Part shown: one piece after another, positions 8,944-18,109 of the stretch
Layout of the letters: each line of letters begins with the position of its first letter
Position numbering within the stretch: the stretch's first letter is position 1
NCBI RefSeq assembly: GCF_000148585.2
Contig: NZ_CP028414.1
Location: 1,727,501-1,791,500 of the forward strand
Source of the DNA: Streptococcus mitis NCTC 12261
GTDB lineage: Bacteria > Bacillota > Bacilli > Lactobacillales > Streptococcaceae
Direction of reading: 5' to 3'
DNA: 64,000 bases
Notes under the pieces: model-generated
The model's database searches: none
The model's input: the letters and a program-made list of their open reading frames with translations, nothing else
What the model was told of the DNA's origin: nothing
Position numbers and translations under genes: made by a program

Positions 8944-9535
8944 GGATACTTTCATAGACCGGTTCCAACATATCACTGATAAAGAAATGCCACATCCCAA
9001 TTCCTACAAAGAAAAGTAGGGCAGGCATATAGTAACCAATTGCCACAAGTAGCACTGTCCCAAGGAGAACCTTGGCCACAGCCGCTAGGCTCATAAAGAT
9101 GCCAATCAAGGATAGTTTGAGACTATTTCGATAGGACAAATCAAAATAAACTTGTAATTTCAAAGATACTGTATAAGCCAAAAAGATCAGGGCAACTACT
9201 AGGACATTCAAAAAGGTCGCAATCAAATGAATAATAGTCTGATGAGGCAATTGCACCAAGAGATACAGGCCATAGACCAAAACTAGATTCACCCCTAAAA
9301 AGCTATAGAAAATCAGGTTGCTTGAGACGAAATTTTGCTTATAAAGAGACCACGCCTCCTTCAAACTGTATTCCCGAAAGCTATAACCATGTTCTGCATA
9401 TAGGCTCATCAAGGTGGCACTAGCCGGCGCTAGACCAAGGATAATCCCTCCTGCTAAAGTTAATAGCCAAAAGAAGGCTGTCGCAATCATCCCTAAAAAG
9501 AAACGATTAAAGACAAAGTCTAAAAATCTCCCCAT
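8921..9535 (-). CDS. YesL/DUF624 family membrane protein
   Basis: A 204-residue protein with five to six predicted helices. The N-terminal stretch FNRFFLGMIATAFFWLLTLAGG followed by APASATLM is typical of DUF624 (B. subtilis YesL). These proteins are commonly encoded just upstream of YesM-YesN sensor-regulator pairs and sugar ABC transporters. Its stop lies within the start region of the kinase gene, so YesL-kinase-regulator form one transcription unit. The molecular role is unproven; an accessory role in sensing or transport is inferred from gene neighbourhoods. Confidence 0.88.
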   Translation of the reverse strand: MGRFLDFVFNRFFLGMIATAFFWLLTLAGGIILGLAPASATLMSLYAEHGYSFREYSLKEAWSLYKQNFVSSNLIFYSFLGVNLVLVYGLYLLVQLPHQTIIHLIATFLNVLVVALIFLAYTVSLKLQVYFDLSYRNSLKLSLIGIFMSLAAVAKVLLGTVLLVAIGYYMPALLFFVGIGMWHFFISDMLEPVYESIHEKLATK

Positions 9536-9607
9536 GATATCCTCCTAAAAATAACTATGAAACTATTATATCATATTTCAAGCGTTTTCAAAAACTTCTA
9601 GTGCCCA

Positions 9608-9636
9608 TTTACAATCCCTTCAAACCGTGATACAAT
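9608..9636 (+). promoter_or_regulatory. Promoter of the ECF S-component gene
   Basis: TTTACA (9608-9613), a 17-bp spacer and TACAAT (9631-9636) preceded by TGA, an extended -10. It lies 34 bases upstream of the ATG at 9670, which has AGGAGA as ribosome site. Confidence 0.75.
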
Positions 9637-9669
9637 GAGAATTGTGAAAAAATTATCAGGAGACAATTC

Positions 9670-10239
9670 ATGAAGAAATCTATCTTAACTACACTGCTTT
9701 TTGCAGTTCTTTACTTCCTCTCCATGGGGATTGGTGTCCTTTTGGGCAATCTCTTTGATCAAACTGGAAACATGTTTTATGCGCCTGCTTTTACTGCCCT
9801 TGTCGGCGGTGGCGTCTATATGATTCTAATCGCAAAAGTTCCACGTTTTGGAGCCATTACCACTATCGGCCTTGTCATTGCTCTCTTTTTCTTGGGAACT
9901 AAACACGGTGCCGGTGCCTTCCTTCCTGGAATTATCTGTGGCCTGCTAGCAGATGCAGTAGCTAGCCTCGGAAAATACAAGGACCAAACAAAGAACTTTC
10001 TTTCTTTTATTATTTTTGCCTTCAGCTCAACTGGCCCAATCTTACTTATGTGGATTGCGCCCAAAACCTATATGGCAACCCTTCTAGCAAGAGGAAAATC
10101 ACAAGAATATATCGACCGTATCATGGTTGCTCCAAACCCTGGAACCGTCCTTCTATTTATCGCAAGTATTATCATCGGAGCCCTAGTGGGTGCCTTGATT
10201 GGACAAGCCTTGAGTAAAAAATTGGCACAGAAAATCTGA
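9670..10239 (+). CDS. MptD/Trep_Strep-family ECF transporter S component (putative)
   Basis: A 189-residue protein with five or six predicted helices, a glycine-rich first helix (LSMGIGVLLGNLFDQTG), LVGGGVYMILIAKVPRFG, and KHGAGAFLPGIICGLLADAVASLGKY in the middle. This pattern matches the Trep_Strep (TIGR02185) family, thought to be substrate-binding S components of energy-coupling-factor transporters. No ATPase or T component is adjacent, so it would use the shared ECF module. It has its own promoter and terminator and is transcribed against its neighbours. Substrate unknown; the adjacent methionine genes are suggestive only. Confidence 0.75.
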   Translation: MKKSILTTLLFAVLYFLSMGIGVLLGNLFDQTGNMFYAPAFTALVGGGVYMILIAKVPRFGAITTIGLVIALFFLGTKHGAGAFLPGIICGLLADAVASLGKYKDQTKNFLSFIIFAFSSTGPILLMWIAPKTYMATLLARGKSQEYIDRIMVAPNPGTVLLFIASIIIGALVGALIGQALSKKLAQKI

Positions 10240-10244
10240 TTACT

Positions 10245-10270
10245 AAAAAAGAGCCAGACGGCTCTTTTTT
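10245..10270. terminator. Bidirectional terminator between the S-component gene and metP
   Basis: AAAAAAGAGCC and GGCTCTTTTTT form an 11-bp stem around AGAC. The right end overlaps the metP stop codon, so it serves both convergent units. Confidence 0.9.
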
Positions 10271-10961
10271 ATTTATGGCTCAATTTCTTGGTCAAGAAGT
10301 CTCCCAAGAATTGGATTGCAAAGATAATCAAAATGATAATAATGGTTGCCAAGATAGTTACATCGTGATTGTAGCGGTTAAATCCATAAGCAATGGCTAC
10401 GTTACCGATACCACCAGCTCCAACCGCACCAGCCATAGCTGTTTCTCCAACAAGAGAAATCAAGGTCACAGTCGTCACACGGATCAAATCTGGCAGACCT
10501 TCGGATAGGTAAACACCTACGATATCCCAGAAGGTCGCTCCACTCGCTTGAGCCGCCTCAATGACACCACCATCTAGCTCAGCCAAGACAACCTGCACCT
10601 GACGAGCAAAGAAGGCAAAGACTGCAAAAGATAGCGGTACGATAGCCGCATTTGGACCAATGCTTGTTCCTACGATTAGATGAGAGAAGGGTGACAAGAC
10701 TGCCAAGAGAATGATAAATGGAACCGCACGGAAAATAGAAGTGATTTTATCCAAAATCCAGAAAACGACTTTATTTTCCAAGACACCACCTGGCGCTGTC
10801 AAGACAAGGAAGAGACCTACAACTAGCCCCAAGAACCCTCCGATGATGAAGGAAAGAACTGTCATATAGAGTGTTAGGTAGATGGCTGTTCCCCAACCTG
10901 CCTGACCAGCCCAGCCCATCTTATAGACATTTGGCAAATAGGTTTGAATCAATGATTCCAT
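10269..10961 (-). CDS. metP: Methionine ABC transporter permease (MetI/MetP)
   Basis: A 230-residue inner-membrane permease with five predicted helices and the conserved coupling segment EAAQASGATFWDIVGVYLSEGLPDLI, which matches the EAA loop of the MetI family. It lies one base after metN on the same strand and completes the importer with MetN (ATPase) and MetQ (lipoprotein). The family takes up L- and D-methionine, sometimes as dipeptides or other sulfur amino acids. Confidence 0.93.
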   Translation of the reverse strand: MESLIQTYLPNVYKMGWAGQAGWGTAIYLTLYMTVLSFIIGGFLGLVVGLFLVLTAPGGVLENKVVFWILDKITSIFRAVPFIILLAVLSPFSHLIVGTSIGPNAAIVPLSFAVFAFFARQVQVVLAELDGGVIEAAQASGATFWDIVGVYLSEGLPDLIRVTTVTLISLVGETAMAGAVGAGGIGNVAIAYGFNRYNHDVTILATIIIILIIFAIQFLGDFLTKKLSHK

Positions 10962-10962
10962 C

Positions 10963-12024
10963 TTACTGTCCTCCCTTCAATACTTTTAGTTGTACGCCTG
11001 CTTGACGAATGGCATCTTGAGCACCTGCCAACGCTGCTTTTTCACCAGACAGTACCACAACCAATTCTCCAACAGGAGTACCATCGAGGATTTCAATATT
11101 TCCATAGAGGATATTAGCCGTTACTTGATAATGCTTGTACAATTCATTCAAAAGTGGCTCGTCTGTTGAAGCACCTGCATACTTGAGTTGCACTAAAAGA
11201 CTGTTTTCAGACAAATGTTGTACGATTTCTTGCTTCTCAATTTTGACCATAGCTTCATCAATTCCTGTGGCTGTTGAGATAAAGTCTTGAGTCAAAGGCT
11301 GTTTAGGATCTGAGAAGATTTCAAGGACGCTGCCCTCTTCAATCAAATGCCCATCCTGCATGACTGCCACACGATTGGCAATGTCTTTGACAATCTGCAT
11401 TTCATGCGTAATCAAGACAACCGTCAAGCCTAATTTTTGGTTCAAATCTTGCAACAAGGCCAAAATCTGCTTGGTTGTCTTAGGGTCAAGGGCAGAAGTT
11501 GACTCGTCTGAAATCAAGATTTTTGGATCATTGGCCAAGGCACGCGCAATGGCTACACGCTGTTTTTGCCCTCCAGATAGTTGTGAAGGGTAGTTTTCAG
11601 CACGGTCTGCCAAGCCAACCAAGTCCAACAACTTGGCTACTTTAGCCTTCTTTTCTTCCTTGCTGAGTCCAGAGTGTTTAAGGGCAAAGGCTACATTCTC
11701 CTCTGCTGTCTTTTGGCTCATCAGGTTAAAATGCTGGAAAATCATTCCAATATCTTGACGTTTACGACGCAACTGCTCGGCCGTCAAGGTCACCTTGCCA
11801 TCAAAAATCACATCGTCATCAATGGTAATTTTCCCTGCAGATGGCTTTTGCAAGAGATTAATCACCCGTACAAGGGTTGATTTCCCTGCTCCAGAATATC
11901 CAACGATTCCGTAGATATCCCCTTCTTGGATGTGAATGGTCACATCCTTGACCGCTGTGATGGTTCTCTTCTTTTGGTGAAAAGTCACATCGATCTGATC
12001 TAACTTGATAATATCTCTACTCAT
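10963..12024 (-). CDS. metN: Methionine ABC transporter ATP-binding protein MetN
   Basis: A 353-residue ATPase with Walker [11 protein letters not shown]-loop [11 protein letters not shown], signature [15 protein letters not shown], Walker B ILISDEST and switch VVLITHEMQ. The last 90 residues form the NIL domain ([16 protein letters not shown] ... [10 protein letters not shown]), the regulatory ligand-binding domain of MetN, by which intracellular methionine inhibits transport. The start overlaps the end of the M20 peptidase gene by 8 bases, so the two are translationally coupled. Confidence 0.95.
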   Translation of the reverse strand: MSRDIIKLDQIDVTFHQKKRTITAVKDVTIHIQEGDIYGIVGYSGAGKSTLVRVINLLQKPSAGKITIDDDVIFDGKVTLTAEQLRRKRQDIGMIFQHFNLMSQKTAEENVAFALKHSGLSKEEKKAKVAKLLDLVGLADRAENYPSQLSGGQKQRVAIARALANDPKILISDESTSALDPKTTKQILALLQDLNQKLGLTVVLITHEMQIVKDIANRVAVMQDGHLIEEGSVLEIFSDPKQPLTQDFISTATGIDEAMVKIEKQEIVQHLSENSLLVQLKYAGASTDEPLLNELYKHYQVTANILYGNIEILDGTPVGELVVVLSGEKAALAGAQDAIRQAGVQLKVLKGGQ

Positions 12025-13390
12025 AGCTTCTAATCAGCTCCTCTACTAATTCAATATGGGTGTAATAATCGGCGATTCGCACATTTTCATCCCCACCGTG
12101 GTCTCGACTATTAGCATTTCCTAGACCGAAGGCCACCATTGGTACCTCTAGGGCATCAAAAACCGTATGCATAGGCCCTGTCCCCGCTGTTGTCGGCAAG
12201 ACTGAAACGCCCTGTGGATAGAATTTCTTGGCCAACTCGATTACATTGAGAATGGCTGGCGCGCTCATATCGCTTCGATAGCTCATCTCTCCCAAGGTAT
12301 AGTATAATTCTACCTTATCAAAGCCATTTTTGTCTAGCTGTTTCCGAATTTTTCCCAGAACATCATGCGGTTCTAGACCAGGAACCAAACGAACCTCTAG
12401 CTTAGCACTAGCTTCTGCTGGCAAAATCGTTTTAACCCCTTGTCCTTGATAACCTGACTGAATCCCTTCTATATTAAGGGCTGGCTCGAAAAAGAAACGT
12501 TTTAGAAAGGCTGCACGGTCCTCTTGTAAGAGAGGCAATTCCAAACCATAAATCTGGCTGATTTCCCCTGGATTTCGTTGGGCGTAAGTGTCCACCAAGG
12601 CCAATTCCCGTTCATTTGGCTCTTGTACTTCTTCGTACAAACCTTCAACCAAGATACGACCATCTGTGGCACGAAGAGACTGTAAGGCTTGAAGGAGGTA
12701 CCAGGGAGCTGATTCCACAACCCCACCATAACTAGAATGGATATCCACATCAGCGCTTTTCACCTTGGCATCAAAGGTCACAATCCCCTTATTTCCACCA
12801 GAAATTTCTAGCTGTTCCAAGGCATTTTTGGTCCCTTGTTCCCAGACCAACAAATCCGCCCCACGGAGTTTATCCGCATACTTTTCCAGATACTTATCTA
12901 GGTCTGTCGAAGCCGATTCCTCCGCTCCCTCCATGATAAAACTGATATTGACAGGCAAATCATCATGGTGCTGCATGTATTTTCTCAAAGCACTCAAACG
13001 AGCCGTGATATGGCCCTTGTCATCGTCAACTCCACGCCCATACATGAAGCCATTGCGGACCGAAAGCGTAAAAGGATCCTCTGTCCAGACCTGATCCCCA
13101 TCCGCTGGAACAGTGTCATAGTGGTTATAGAAAATCAAGGTCTTAGCATCTGGGCGCGAACTCTTGAAATGCGCCATGACAAAGGGAGCCGTATAAGTCT
13201 CATCAATCTCCACTTCAGCCCCAACACGTTTGAAAATCTCGCCCAGATAATTTGCGACTTCCTTAAGTCCGACCTGCTGGGCAAAGACCGATTTCTTAGA
13301 AATCAAGGTACGCAAAACCTCAAAATAATGCTGGGCCACATGATCCTTTTCAAATTTTTCAATCTGTTCTTGTTCGCTAGGAAAAACCAT
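12017..13390 (-). CDS. M20-family metallopeptidase (dipeptidase/desuccinylase-like) in the met operon
   Basis: A 457-residue zinc peptidase. Metal-ligand motifs are [14 protein letters not shown] (His and Asp), [10 protein letters not shown] (bridging Asp), MEGAEESAS (catalytic Glu pair) and a late [15 protein letters not shown] (His). A dimerisation domain lies at about residues 205-330. It sits between metQ and metN, an arrangement that suggests it cleaves imported methionine-containing peptides or N-acyl amino acids. That substrate idea is inference from position; the M20 assignment is firm. Start at 13390 follows AGAAAGG. Confidence 0.9.
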   Translation of the reverse strand: MVFPSEQEQIEKFEKDHVAQHYFEVLRTLISKKSVFAQQVGLKEVANYLGEIFKRVGAEVEIDETYTAPFVMAHFKSSRPDAKTLIFYNHYDTVPADGDQVWTEDPFTLSVRNGFMYGRGVDDDKGHITARLSALRKYMQHHDDLPVNISFIMEGAEESASTDLDKYLEKYADKLRGADLLVWEQGTKNALEQLEISGGNKGIVTFDAKVKSADVDIHSSYGGVVESAPWYLLQALQSLRATDGRILVEGLYEEVQEPNERELALVDTYAQRNPGEISQIYGLELPLLQEDRAAFLKRFFFEPALNIEGIQSGYQGQGVKTILPAEASAKLEVRLVPGLEPHDVLGKIRKQLDKNGFDKVELYYTLGEMSYRSDMSAPAILNVIELAKKFYPQGVSVLPTTAGTGPMHTVFDALEVPMVAFGLGNANSRDHGGDENVRIADYYTHIELVEELIRSYE

Positions 13391-13450
13391 ATTCTCTCTA
13401 CCTTTCTATGAGCTACTCTTCCTGACAATCCATGCTTTATACAAAAGCAA

Positions 13451-13475
13451 GAGGTGGAATTTTCTCTCCCACCTC
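13451..13475 (-). terminator. Hairpin between metQ and the M20 peptidase gene
   Basis: GAGGTGG and CCACCTC pair around an 11-base loop. On the minus strand the stem is followed by TTGCTTTTG, an imperfect T tract. It probably ends part of the metQ transcripts and lowers expression of the downstream genes, since binding proteins are normally made in excess. Confidence 0.55.
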
Positions 13476-13486
13476 CCTGTTTCTTA

Positions 13487-14341
13487 TTACCAAACTGGTT
13501 GATCCAAACCGTCTGATGTTTCTTCGATAACTTTTTTCACTTCATCTGTATGGTAAGCTGCAACAACTTTCTTGATAGCATCAGCCTTAGGTGATGTTTC
13601 CCAATCTTTTTTCGCAACGATGATGTTGTACCATTGTTTTGAATTTTCATCAGCTTGTTCTTTGAAAAGTGCTTTCTTGTAGTCCAATTTTGCTTCTGTA
13701 ACGAAGGTATTGTTTACAACAGCAGCGTCAACTGATGACAATGAACGAGCTGTTTGGCTAGCATCCAATTCAGTGATTTTCAAGTTCTTTGGATTTTCTT
13801 TGATATTAGCAACTGTTGCAAGGGCAGTTCCTGAAACATCCAATTTAATCAAACCAGCCGATTGAAGCAAGTAAAGCGCACGGCTTTCGTTTGTAGCATC
13901 GTTCGGTACAGCGATTTCTCCGTTTGCTGGGATGTCTTCTACTTTAGTGTACTTGTTGTCACTTCCATTCAAACCTGAGTAAAGGCGGATTGGAGAGATG
14001 TAAGTATCTGCAATCGCTACAAGGTCTTTCCCGTTTTCTTTGTTCCAGTTGTTCAAGAAGTTGTAGTGTTGGAAAGCGTTCAAATCTACTTCGCCATCAG
14101 CAGTTGCCTTGTTTGGTTGTGAGTAGTCTGTGAACTCTGTAAATTCCAAAGTAATGCCGTCTTTTTTAACCAATTCTTGGATTTTGTCCCAACGTTTTTC
14201 TTCAGAACCGCTACGGTTAACAGTTGCAATTTTGATAGTTGTTGCATTGTCTGCTTTCTTTTCTGAGTTTCCGCAAGCTGCAAGAGCCAAACCTGCGACT
14301 GTAGCAAGGGCTGCTACACCAAGCCATTTTTTGATTTTCAT
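13487..14341 (-). CDS. metQ: Methionine-binding lipoprotein MetQ
   Basis: A 284-residue NlpA/MetQ-family substrate-binding lipoprotein. The signal peptide ends in GLALAACGNS, giving lipidated Cys22. The mature part contains TVNRSGSEEKRWD, LNAFQHYNFLNNW and the DAAVVNNTFV hinge region of the family. It delivers methionine to MetN-MetP. It is the first gene of the unit, and its upstream region carries a perfect MET-box and a promoter, so expression should respond to methionine supply. Confidence 0.93.
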   Translation of the reverse strand: MKIKKWLGVAALATVAGLALAACGNSEKKADNATTIKIATVNRSGSEEKRWDKIQELVKKDGITLEFTEFTDYSQPNKATADGEVDLNAFQHYNFLNNWNKENGKDLVAIADTYISPIRLYSGLNGSDNKYTKVEDIPANGEIAVPNDATNESRALYLLQSAGLIKLDVSGTALATVANIKENPKNLKITELDASQTARSLSSVDAAVVNNTFVTEAKLDYKKALFKEQADENSKQWYNIIVAKKDWETSPKADAIKKVVAAYHTDEVKKVIEETSDGLDQPVW

Positions 14342-14373
14342 GATTCTATCTCCTTTAAAAATAATACCGTACT

Positions 14374-14407
14374 AGTATCTCACAATTTGTTTGATTTCAC
14401 AAATTGT
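14374..14407 (-). promoter_or_regulatory. metQ promoter with overlapping dyad
   Basis: On the minus strand TTGTGA (14402-14397), a 17-bp spacer and GATACT (14379-14374) form a candidate promoter. A 9-bp inverted repeat (ACAATTTGT at 14382-14390 and ACAAATTGT at 14399-14407) covers the -35 and spacer and could be a second operator. TATTAT at 14366-14361 is an alternative -10. Confidence 0.5.
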
Positions 14408-14424
14408 TATTAGATAGTCAGATA

Positions 14425-14441
14425 TATAGTTTAAAACTATA
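14425..14441 (-). promoter_or_regulatory. MET-box (MtaR/MetR-type LysR activator site) upstream of metQ
   Basis: TATAGTTTAAAACTATA matches the streptococcal MET-box consensus TATAGTT-tna-AACTATA at every defined position. Its centre lies about 66 bp upstream of the transcription start inferred from the GATACT -10, the normal activation position for LysR-type regulators. Regulation by MtaR/MetR in response to methionine is therefore likely. Confidence 0.8.
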
Positions 14442-14455
14442 TCCCTAAAAACTGA

Positions 14456-14488
14456 GAAATCACCCATCTACTCAGAATGGATGATTTC
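14456..14488 (-). terminator. Terminator of the amino-acid binding-protein gene
   Basis: GAAATCA and TGATTTC pair, with CCAT/ATGG extending the stem inside. On the minus strand the stem is followed by TCAGTTTTTAGG. It separates the 14495-15325 gene from metQ. Confidence 0.65.
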
Positions 14489-14494
14489 AAGAAA

Positions 14495-15325
14495 TTATTT
14501 AATATCAGCTTCTGCTGGTAGATAAGTGCCTCCGAAGAATTGTTTAGACAATTTTTCAAGAGTTCCATCTTTGTAGAGTTCTTGGATGCGTTTGTCCACA
14601 AACGTTTTCAACTCATCTTGACCTTTAGCAAGAAGTGGGTAAACGTAAGGTTGCTGGTCGCTTGGAAGTTCGATAACTTTCAAGTTGTCCAAACCTTGAT
14701 CCTTGATCACTGTTTCAACACCGATCTTATCAAAAATCTTGTAGTCAAATCGACCATCACTCAAACGTACCATGATTTGTTGGAAGTCCCCTTTAACGTA
14801 GTTAAGGACAGTTGGGTTATCTGAGTGTTGTTTGTTGTAGTCTTCTAGCTGTTTAGCAGATGTTGTCCCTTGAACAACTTCTGTTGATTTTCCACCGATA
14901 TCATCAAACGATTTGATGCTAGAGTCATCTTTTTTCACTACAAGAACGTTAGGGTTTTTAGCAGTTGGAGCTGCATAAAGGTATTTTTCAGCACGTTCTT
15001 TAGTGTAGCTGATGTTGCTAACAGCCATTTGGTAACGATCAGCATCAAGTCCTGCAAAGACACCTGACCACTCTGTCTTCTCAAACTTGACATCATACTT
15101 GTCAGAGTCTTTAAAGATAGCGCGAACCACTTCAATCTCGTAACCAGTCAATTCGCCATTTTCTTCATAGTTGAATGGTTTTGGTGTAGCATTGGTTACA
15201 ACGATAATTTCTTTCTTGCTAGCTGCTTCTCCTTCTTTCTTAGCACCACCTGAGCAAGCTGCTAACACACCTGCAGCAACAAGCCCTAGGGCAGCAAGAG
15301 ATGAGTATTTAACGATTTTTTTCAT
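14495..15325 (-). CDS. Amino-acid ABC transporter substrate-binding lipoprotein (family 3)
   Basis: A 276-residue SBP_bac_3 protein. The lipobox GVLAACSG gives lipidated Cys24. The mature part has [56 protein letters not shown] and the late [12 protein letters not shown], typical of polar amino-acid or cystine-binding proteins. No permease or ATPase gene is adjacent, so it must work with components encoded elsewhere or share the nearby ones. Ligand unknown; cystine or a glutamate-type amino acid is possible from the family. Confidence 0.88.
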   Translation of the reverse strand: MKKIVKYSSLAALGLVAAGVLAACSGGAKKEGEAASKKEIIVVTNATPKPFNYEENGELTGYEIEVVRAIFKDSDKYDVKFEKTEWSGVFAGLDADRYQMAVSNISYTKERAEKYLYAAPTAKNPNVLVVKKDDSSIKSFDDIGGKSTEVVQGTTSAKQLEDYNKQHSDNPTVLNYVKGDFQQIMVRLSDGRFDYKIFDKIGVETVIKDQGLDNLKVIELPSDQQPYVYPLLAKGQDELKTFVDKRIQELYKDGTLEKLSKQFFGGTYLPAEADIK

Positions 15326-15428
15326 TTCATTTCCTCCAAAATAGAATACCTTATAATCTTAACAGAAAAAAAACATTTACGCCATTATATGATATCTATC
15401 TCTGTGATAGGTTTTCTTTATGGCTGAT

Positions 15429-15752
15429 TTAAAAGACCAAACGCAAGAGTGCAATTAAGACCACTCCAAAGAGAACTGTTCCGACTAGATTGCGATAACG
15501 AAAGGCTACCCAAGCTGTTGGAAAGACTGCTAAGAAATCCAGCCATTTGATTTGAGGAAGGCTCCCAACCTTACCTGTTACTACGCTTGAAAGAATCAAG
15601 GCAAAGATAATAGAAACGGGCAAGAACTTCAAAAAACGCTCAACGATTGCAGGCAAACCCTTATACTTGACCAAGATGAAGGGAATCATACGGGGAATCC
15701 AGGTCACCAAGCCAGAGAAAATAACTGCTAATAAAAGATACTTACTGACCAT
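15429..15752 (-). CDS. azlD: AzlD-family branched-chain amino acid exporter subunit
   Basis: A 107-residue protein with four hydrophobic helices, starting MVSKYLLLAVIFSGLVTWIPRMIPF. The length, the TWIPRMIPF motif and the overlap with an azlC gene identify AzlD, the small partner of the AzlCD exporter of branched-chain amino acids. It overlaps the end of azlC by 11 bases. Confidence 0.88.
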   Translation of the reverse strand: MVSKYLLLAVIFSGLVTWIPRMIPFILVKYKGLPAIVERFLKFLPVSIIFALILSSVVTGKVGSLPQIKWLDFLAVFPTAWVAFRYRNLVGTVLFGVVLIALLRLVF

Positions 15753-16437
15753 CTAATACCACCCCCATTGTACAACCAAGTAGCGTCGCAAACAGAACAG
15801 CTAGTGACTGAGACACCACTGTTAAGAGTAAAAAGAAGGACACCGCAACAACTGCTAGGATAATGAGCAGATTGCGGACAGGAATCCGTCTTTGCATAAT
15901 CTGGAATTGCGAAGCAAAAATTCCGATGAACATCCCAACCAAGGCAAAATCTAATCCAAAGATTTCTGGATTTGGTAGCAGGCCACCCAGAGCCGTTCCG
16001 ACAACTGTTCCCACAAACCAAGCCACATAGCTGTTGAGATTGTTTCCGTGCATCCACATAGGATTGACCTTGTCTGTATGGGCTAACTCGCCCATCAAAA
16101 CACCATAAGTCTCATCTGTCAAGAGGCTAGACATACCGATATTTTGCCAGAGACTGGTATGACGGAAATAGGTTGATGCGTGCAAGCTCAACAAAAAGAG
16201 ACGCAAATTGATCAAAAAGACCGTCATAGCAATAGCTGCCACAGGAGCTTGAACCGCAATCAAGGCCAACATGGCAAACTGGGCGCTCCCAGCATAAACA
16301 AAGAGGCTCATCAAGCCCATCTCCACAGGTGTCACATAAGGCGCACCAATAATCCCACAGGCCAGCCCGATACTGATATAACCAAGGGCCGTTGGCATGG
16401 CTGCCTGCGCCCCCTCCCAAAATCCTTTTTCTTTCAT
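15742..16437 (-). CDS. azlC: AzlC-family branched-chain amino acid exporter
   Basis: A 231-residue inner-membrane protein. The segment GAQAAMPTALGYISIGLACGIIG near the N-terminus and FVYAGSAQFAMLAL are AzlC/YgaZ signatures; NLRLFLLSLH follows in the third helix. With AzlD it exports branched-chain amino acids or analogues. The start follows GAGGAGA on the minus strand. A BOX element lies just upstream, between this gene and tsaD. Confidence 0.9.
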   Translation of the reverse strand: MKEKGFWEGAQAAMPTALGYISIGLACGIIGAPYVTPVEMGLMSLFVYAGSAQFAMLALIAVQAPVAAIAMTVFLINLRLFLLSLHASTYFRHTSLWQNIGMSSLLTDETYGVLMGELAHTDKVNPMWMHGNNLNSYVAWFVGTVVGTALGGLLPNPEIFGLDFALVGMFIGIFASQFQIMQRRIPVRNLLIILAVVAVSFFLLLTVVSQSLAVLFATLLGCTMGVVLDGQ

Positions 16438-16461
16438 CTTTCTCCTCGTATTGTCTTAATA

Positions 16462-16575
16462 ATACTCAATGAAAATCAAAGAGCAAACTAGGAAGCTAGC
16501 CGCAGGTTGCTCAAAACATTGTTTTGAGGTTGCAGATAGAAGCTGACACGGTTTGAAGAGATTTTCGAAGAGTAT
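16462..16575 (-). repeat. BOX element (boxC - partial boxB - partial boxA)
   Basis: Left to right: a reversed boxC starting ATACTCAATGAAAATCAAAG, a boxB remnant with the AAAACATTGTTTTGAG core, and a shortened reversed boxA ending TTTTCGAAGAGTAT. BOX elements are non-coding, structured, nonautonomous repeats of pneumococcus and S. mitis. This copy lies in the upstream region of azlC and has lost much of boxA. Confidence 0.9.
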
Positions 16576-16640
16576 AAGTAGGCTGAAAAGGCTCCAGCCA
16601 CAGCATGGACTATTATAACACATTCAGGAAAGAGAAAAAA

Positions 16641-16665
16641 GTCTGCTGATTGTAATCAGACAGAC
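16641..16665 (-). terminator. tsaD terminator
   Basis: GTCTG-CTGATT pairs with AATCAG-CAGAC with a single bulge and a 2-base turn. On the minus strand it is followed by six T residues. It ends the tsaB-rimI-tsaD operon. Confidence 0.8.
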
Positions 16666-16671
16666 TCCATT

Positions 16672-17682
16672 TTATTCCATAGTATCAAAGGCAAGACTTG
16701 GTTTGGCATTGAGGTCCAAGTTTGCAAAATTTTCTTTGTTCCACTCGCTGACGCTGGCATAGGCAATCATTCCTGCATTGTCTCCACAAAGACGCAGTGG
16801 TGGGATGATGACCTTGACATCTGTGATTTCGGCCGCTAGGCGTTCTCTGAGACCTTTATTGGCTGCCACGCCACCTGCCACAACCAGGGTTTTAACAGGG
16901 TATTTTCCCAAGGCCTTCTTGGTTTTTGCCATAAGAATATCCAAGACAGCTGCTTGAAAGGAAGCACACAAATCCTCTGTGGACAAGCTTTCTCCCTTTT
17001 GCTCGGCATTGTGGTGAAGATTGATAAAGGCCGATTTCAAACCTGAGAATGAAAACTCCAGATTATCTTCCTTAATCATGGCACGAGGGAAATCATAAAT
17101 ATCCTGTCCCTGATGAGCTAGCTCGTCAATCTCACGACCAGCAGGATAGGTCAAACCCATGACACGGCCAACCTTATCATAGGCCTCACCAACCGCGTCA
17201 TCTCGCGTTTCCCCAACAATCTTGTAGTCACCAGCCTCCGAAACATAAACCAACTCTGTGTGCCCACCGCTAACCAAGAGGGCTAGCAAGGGAAACTCCA
17301 AAGGCTCCACACTCTGAGCGGCCATGAGGTGGCCAGCCATGTGGTTAACGGGAATCAGCGGAAGCCCATGTGCCCAAGCAAAAGCCTTGGCAGCTGACAA
17401 ACCAACTAGTAAGGCTCCGACCAAGCCCGGTCCATAGGTAACCGCCACAGCTGTTACGTCCTCTTCGGTAATTCCTGCTTCTGCTAGAGCCTCCTCGATA
17501 CAGGCTGTAATGACCTCGACATGGTGACGACTAGCTACTTCTGGCACTACGCCCCCAAAACGTTTGTGGCTCTCGATTTGACTAGCAATGACATTGGACA
17601 AGAGCTGGTCGTCTTTTTTTAAGACAGCGACACTGGTCTCATCACAGGATGTCTCAAATGCTAAAATATATCTATCCTTCAT
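16672..17682 (-). CDS. tsaD: tRNA N6-adenosine threonylcarbamoyltransferase TsaD
   Basis: A 336-residue Kae1/TsaD protein that transfers the threonylcarbamoyl group to A37 of ANN-decoding tRNAs, working with TsaB. Visible motifs: [15 protein letters not shown] at the N-terminus, the metal-binding SRHHVEV and [20 protein letters not shown], and the late [14 protein letters not shown] and CGDNAGMIA. Length is normal. The start overlaps the rimI stop by 11 bases. It is the last gene of a compact tsaB-rimI-tsaD operon, the usual Firmicute order. Confidence 0.97.
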   Translation of the reverse strand: MKDRYILAFETSCDETSVAVLKKDDQLLSNVIASQIESHKRFGGVVPEVASRHHVEVITACIEEALAEAGITEEDVTAVAVTYGPGLVGALLVGLSAAKAFAWAHGLPLIPVNHMAGHLMAAQSVEPLEFPLLALLVSGGHTELVYVSEAGDYKIVGETRDDAVGEAYDKVGRVMGLTYPAGREIDELAHQGQDIYDFPRAMIKEDNLEFSFSGLKSAFINLHHNAEQKGESLSTEDLCASFQAAVLDILMAKTKKALGKYPVKTLVVAGGVAANKGLRERLAAEITDVKVIIPPLRLCGDNAGMIAYASVSEWNKENFANLDLNAKPSLAFDTME

Positions 17683-18109
17683 CTATTTCTCTCTTCATGA
17701 TGATGGCGTCCTCGACTGGGTCATGGTAGTAGGCCTTTCGCTCAGCGATGACTGCCATCTTTTCTTTCTTGTAAAATGCTTGCGCTCTTTGATTTGACTT
17801 TCTAACTTCGAGAAAAATCTCCTTGTCTGTCGGCAATTGAGCAAACAAGGTCGAGGCAATCCCCTGACCCTGATAGGCTCCTTTAACAGCGATTTGCAGG
17901 ACTTCTGCCTCAAAGATATTTTCCTGCACAGCTAGAAAGCCAATCACTTCTGCCCCATCATAAGCCAGAGCATACCAAGTCTGGTCTTGGGACAGGTCTG
18001 CTTGGATTTGTTCCAGAGTCCAAGGACTGACTGGGTAAACAGTTACCATGACAGCGTAGATGGCTTGAGCCAAGTCAGGCTGTTGTTGGATTCGTTTGAT
18101 TTCTATCAT
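17672..18109 (-). CDS. rimI: Ribosomal-protein-alanine N-acetyltransferase RimI (GNAT family)
   Basis: A 145-residue GNAT acetyltransferase with the acetyl-CoA-binding segment [20 protein letters not shown] and a C-terminal [13 protein letters not shown] helix followed by the typical YY-HDP-DAI-M ending. RimI acetylates the N-terminal alanine of ribosomal protein S18 in E. coli. It overlaps tsaB by 4 bases and tsaD by 11, so the three genes are translationally coupled. Confidence 0.9.
   Translation of the reverse strand: MIEIKRIQQQPDLAQAIYAVMVTVYPVSPWTLEQIQADLSQDQTWYALAYDGAEVIGFLAVQENIFEAEVLQIAVKGAYQGQGIASTLFAQLPTDKEIFLEVRKSNQRAQAFYKKEKMAVIAERKAYYHDPVEDAIIMKREIDEG

Noticed and set aside
11089-11113. 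Riboswitch (S-box or T-box) controlling the methionine genes
   Set aside because: No leader of sufficient length or T-box sequence was found upstream of metQ; the MET-box explains regulation. Streptococci generally use MtaR here.
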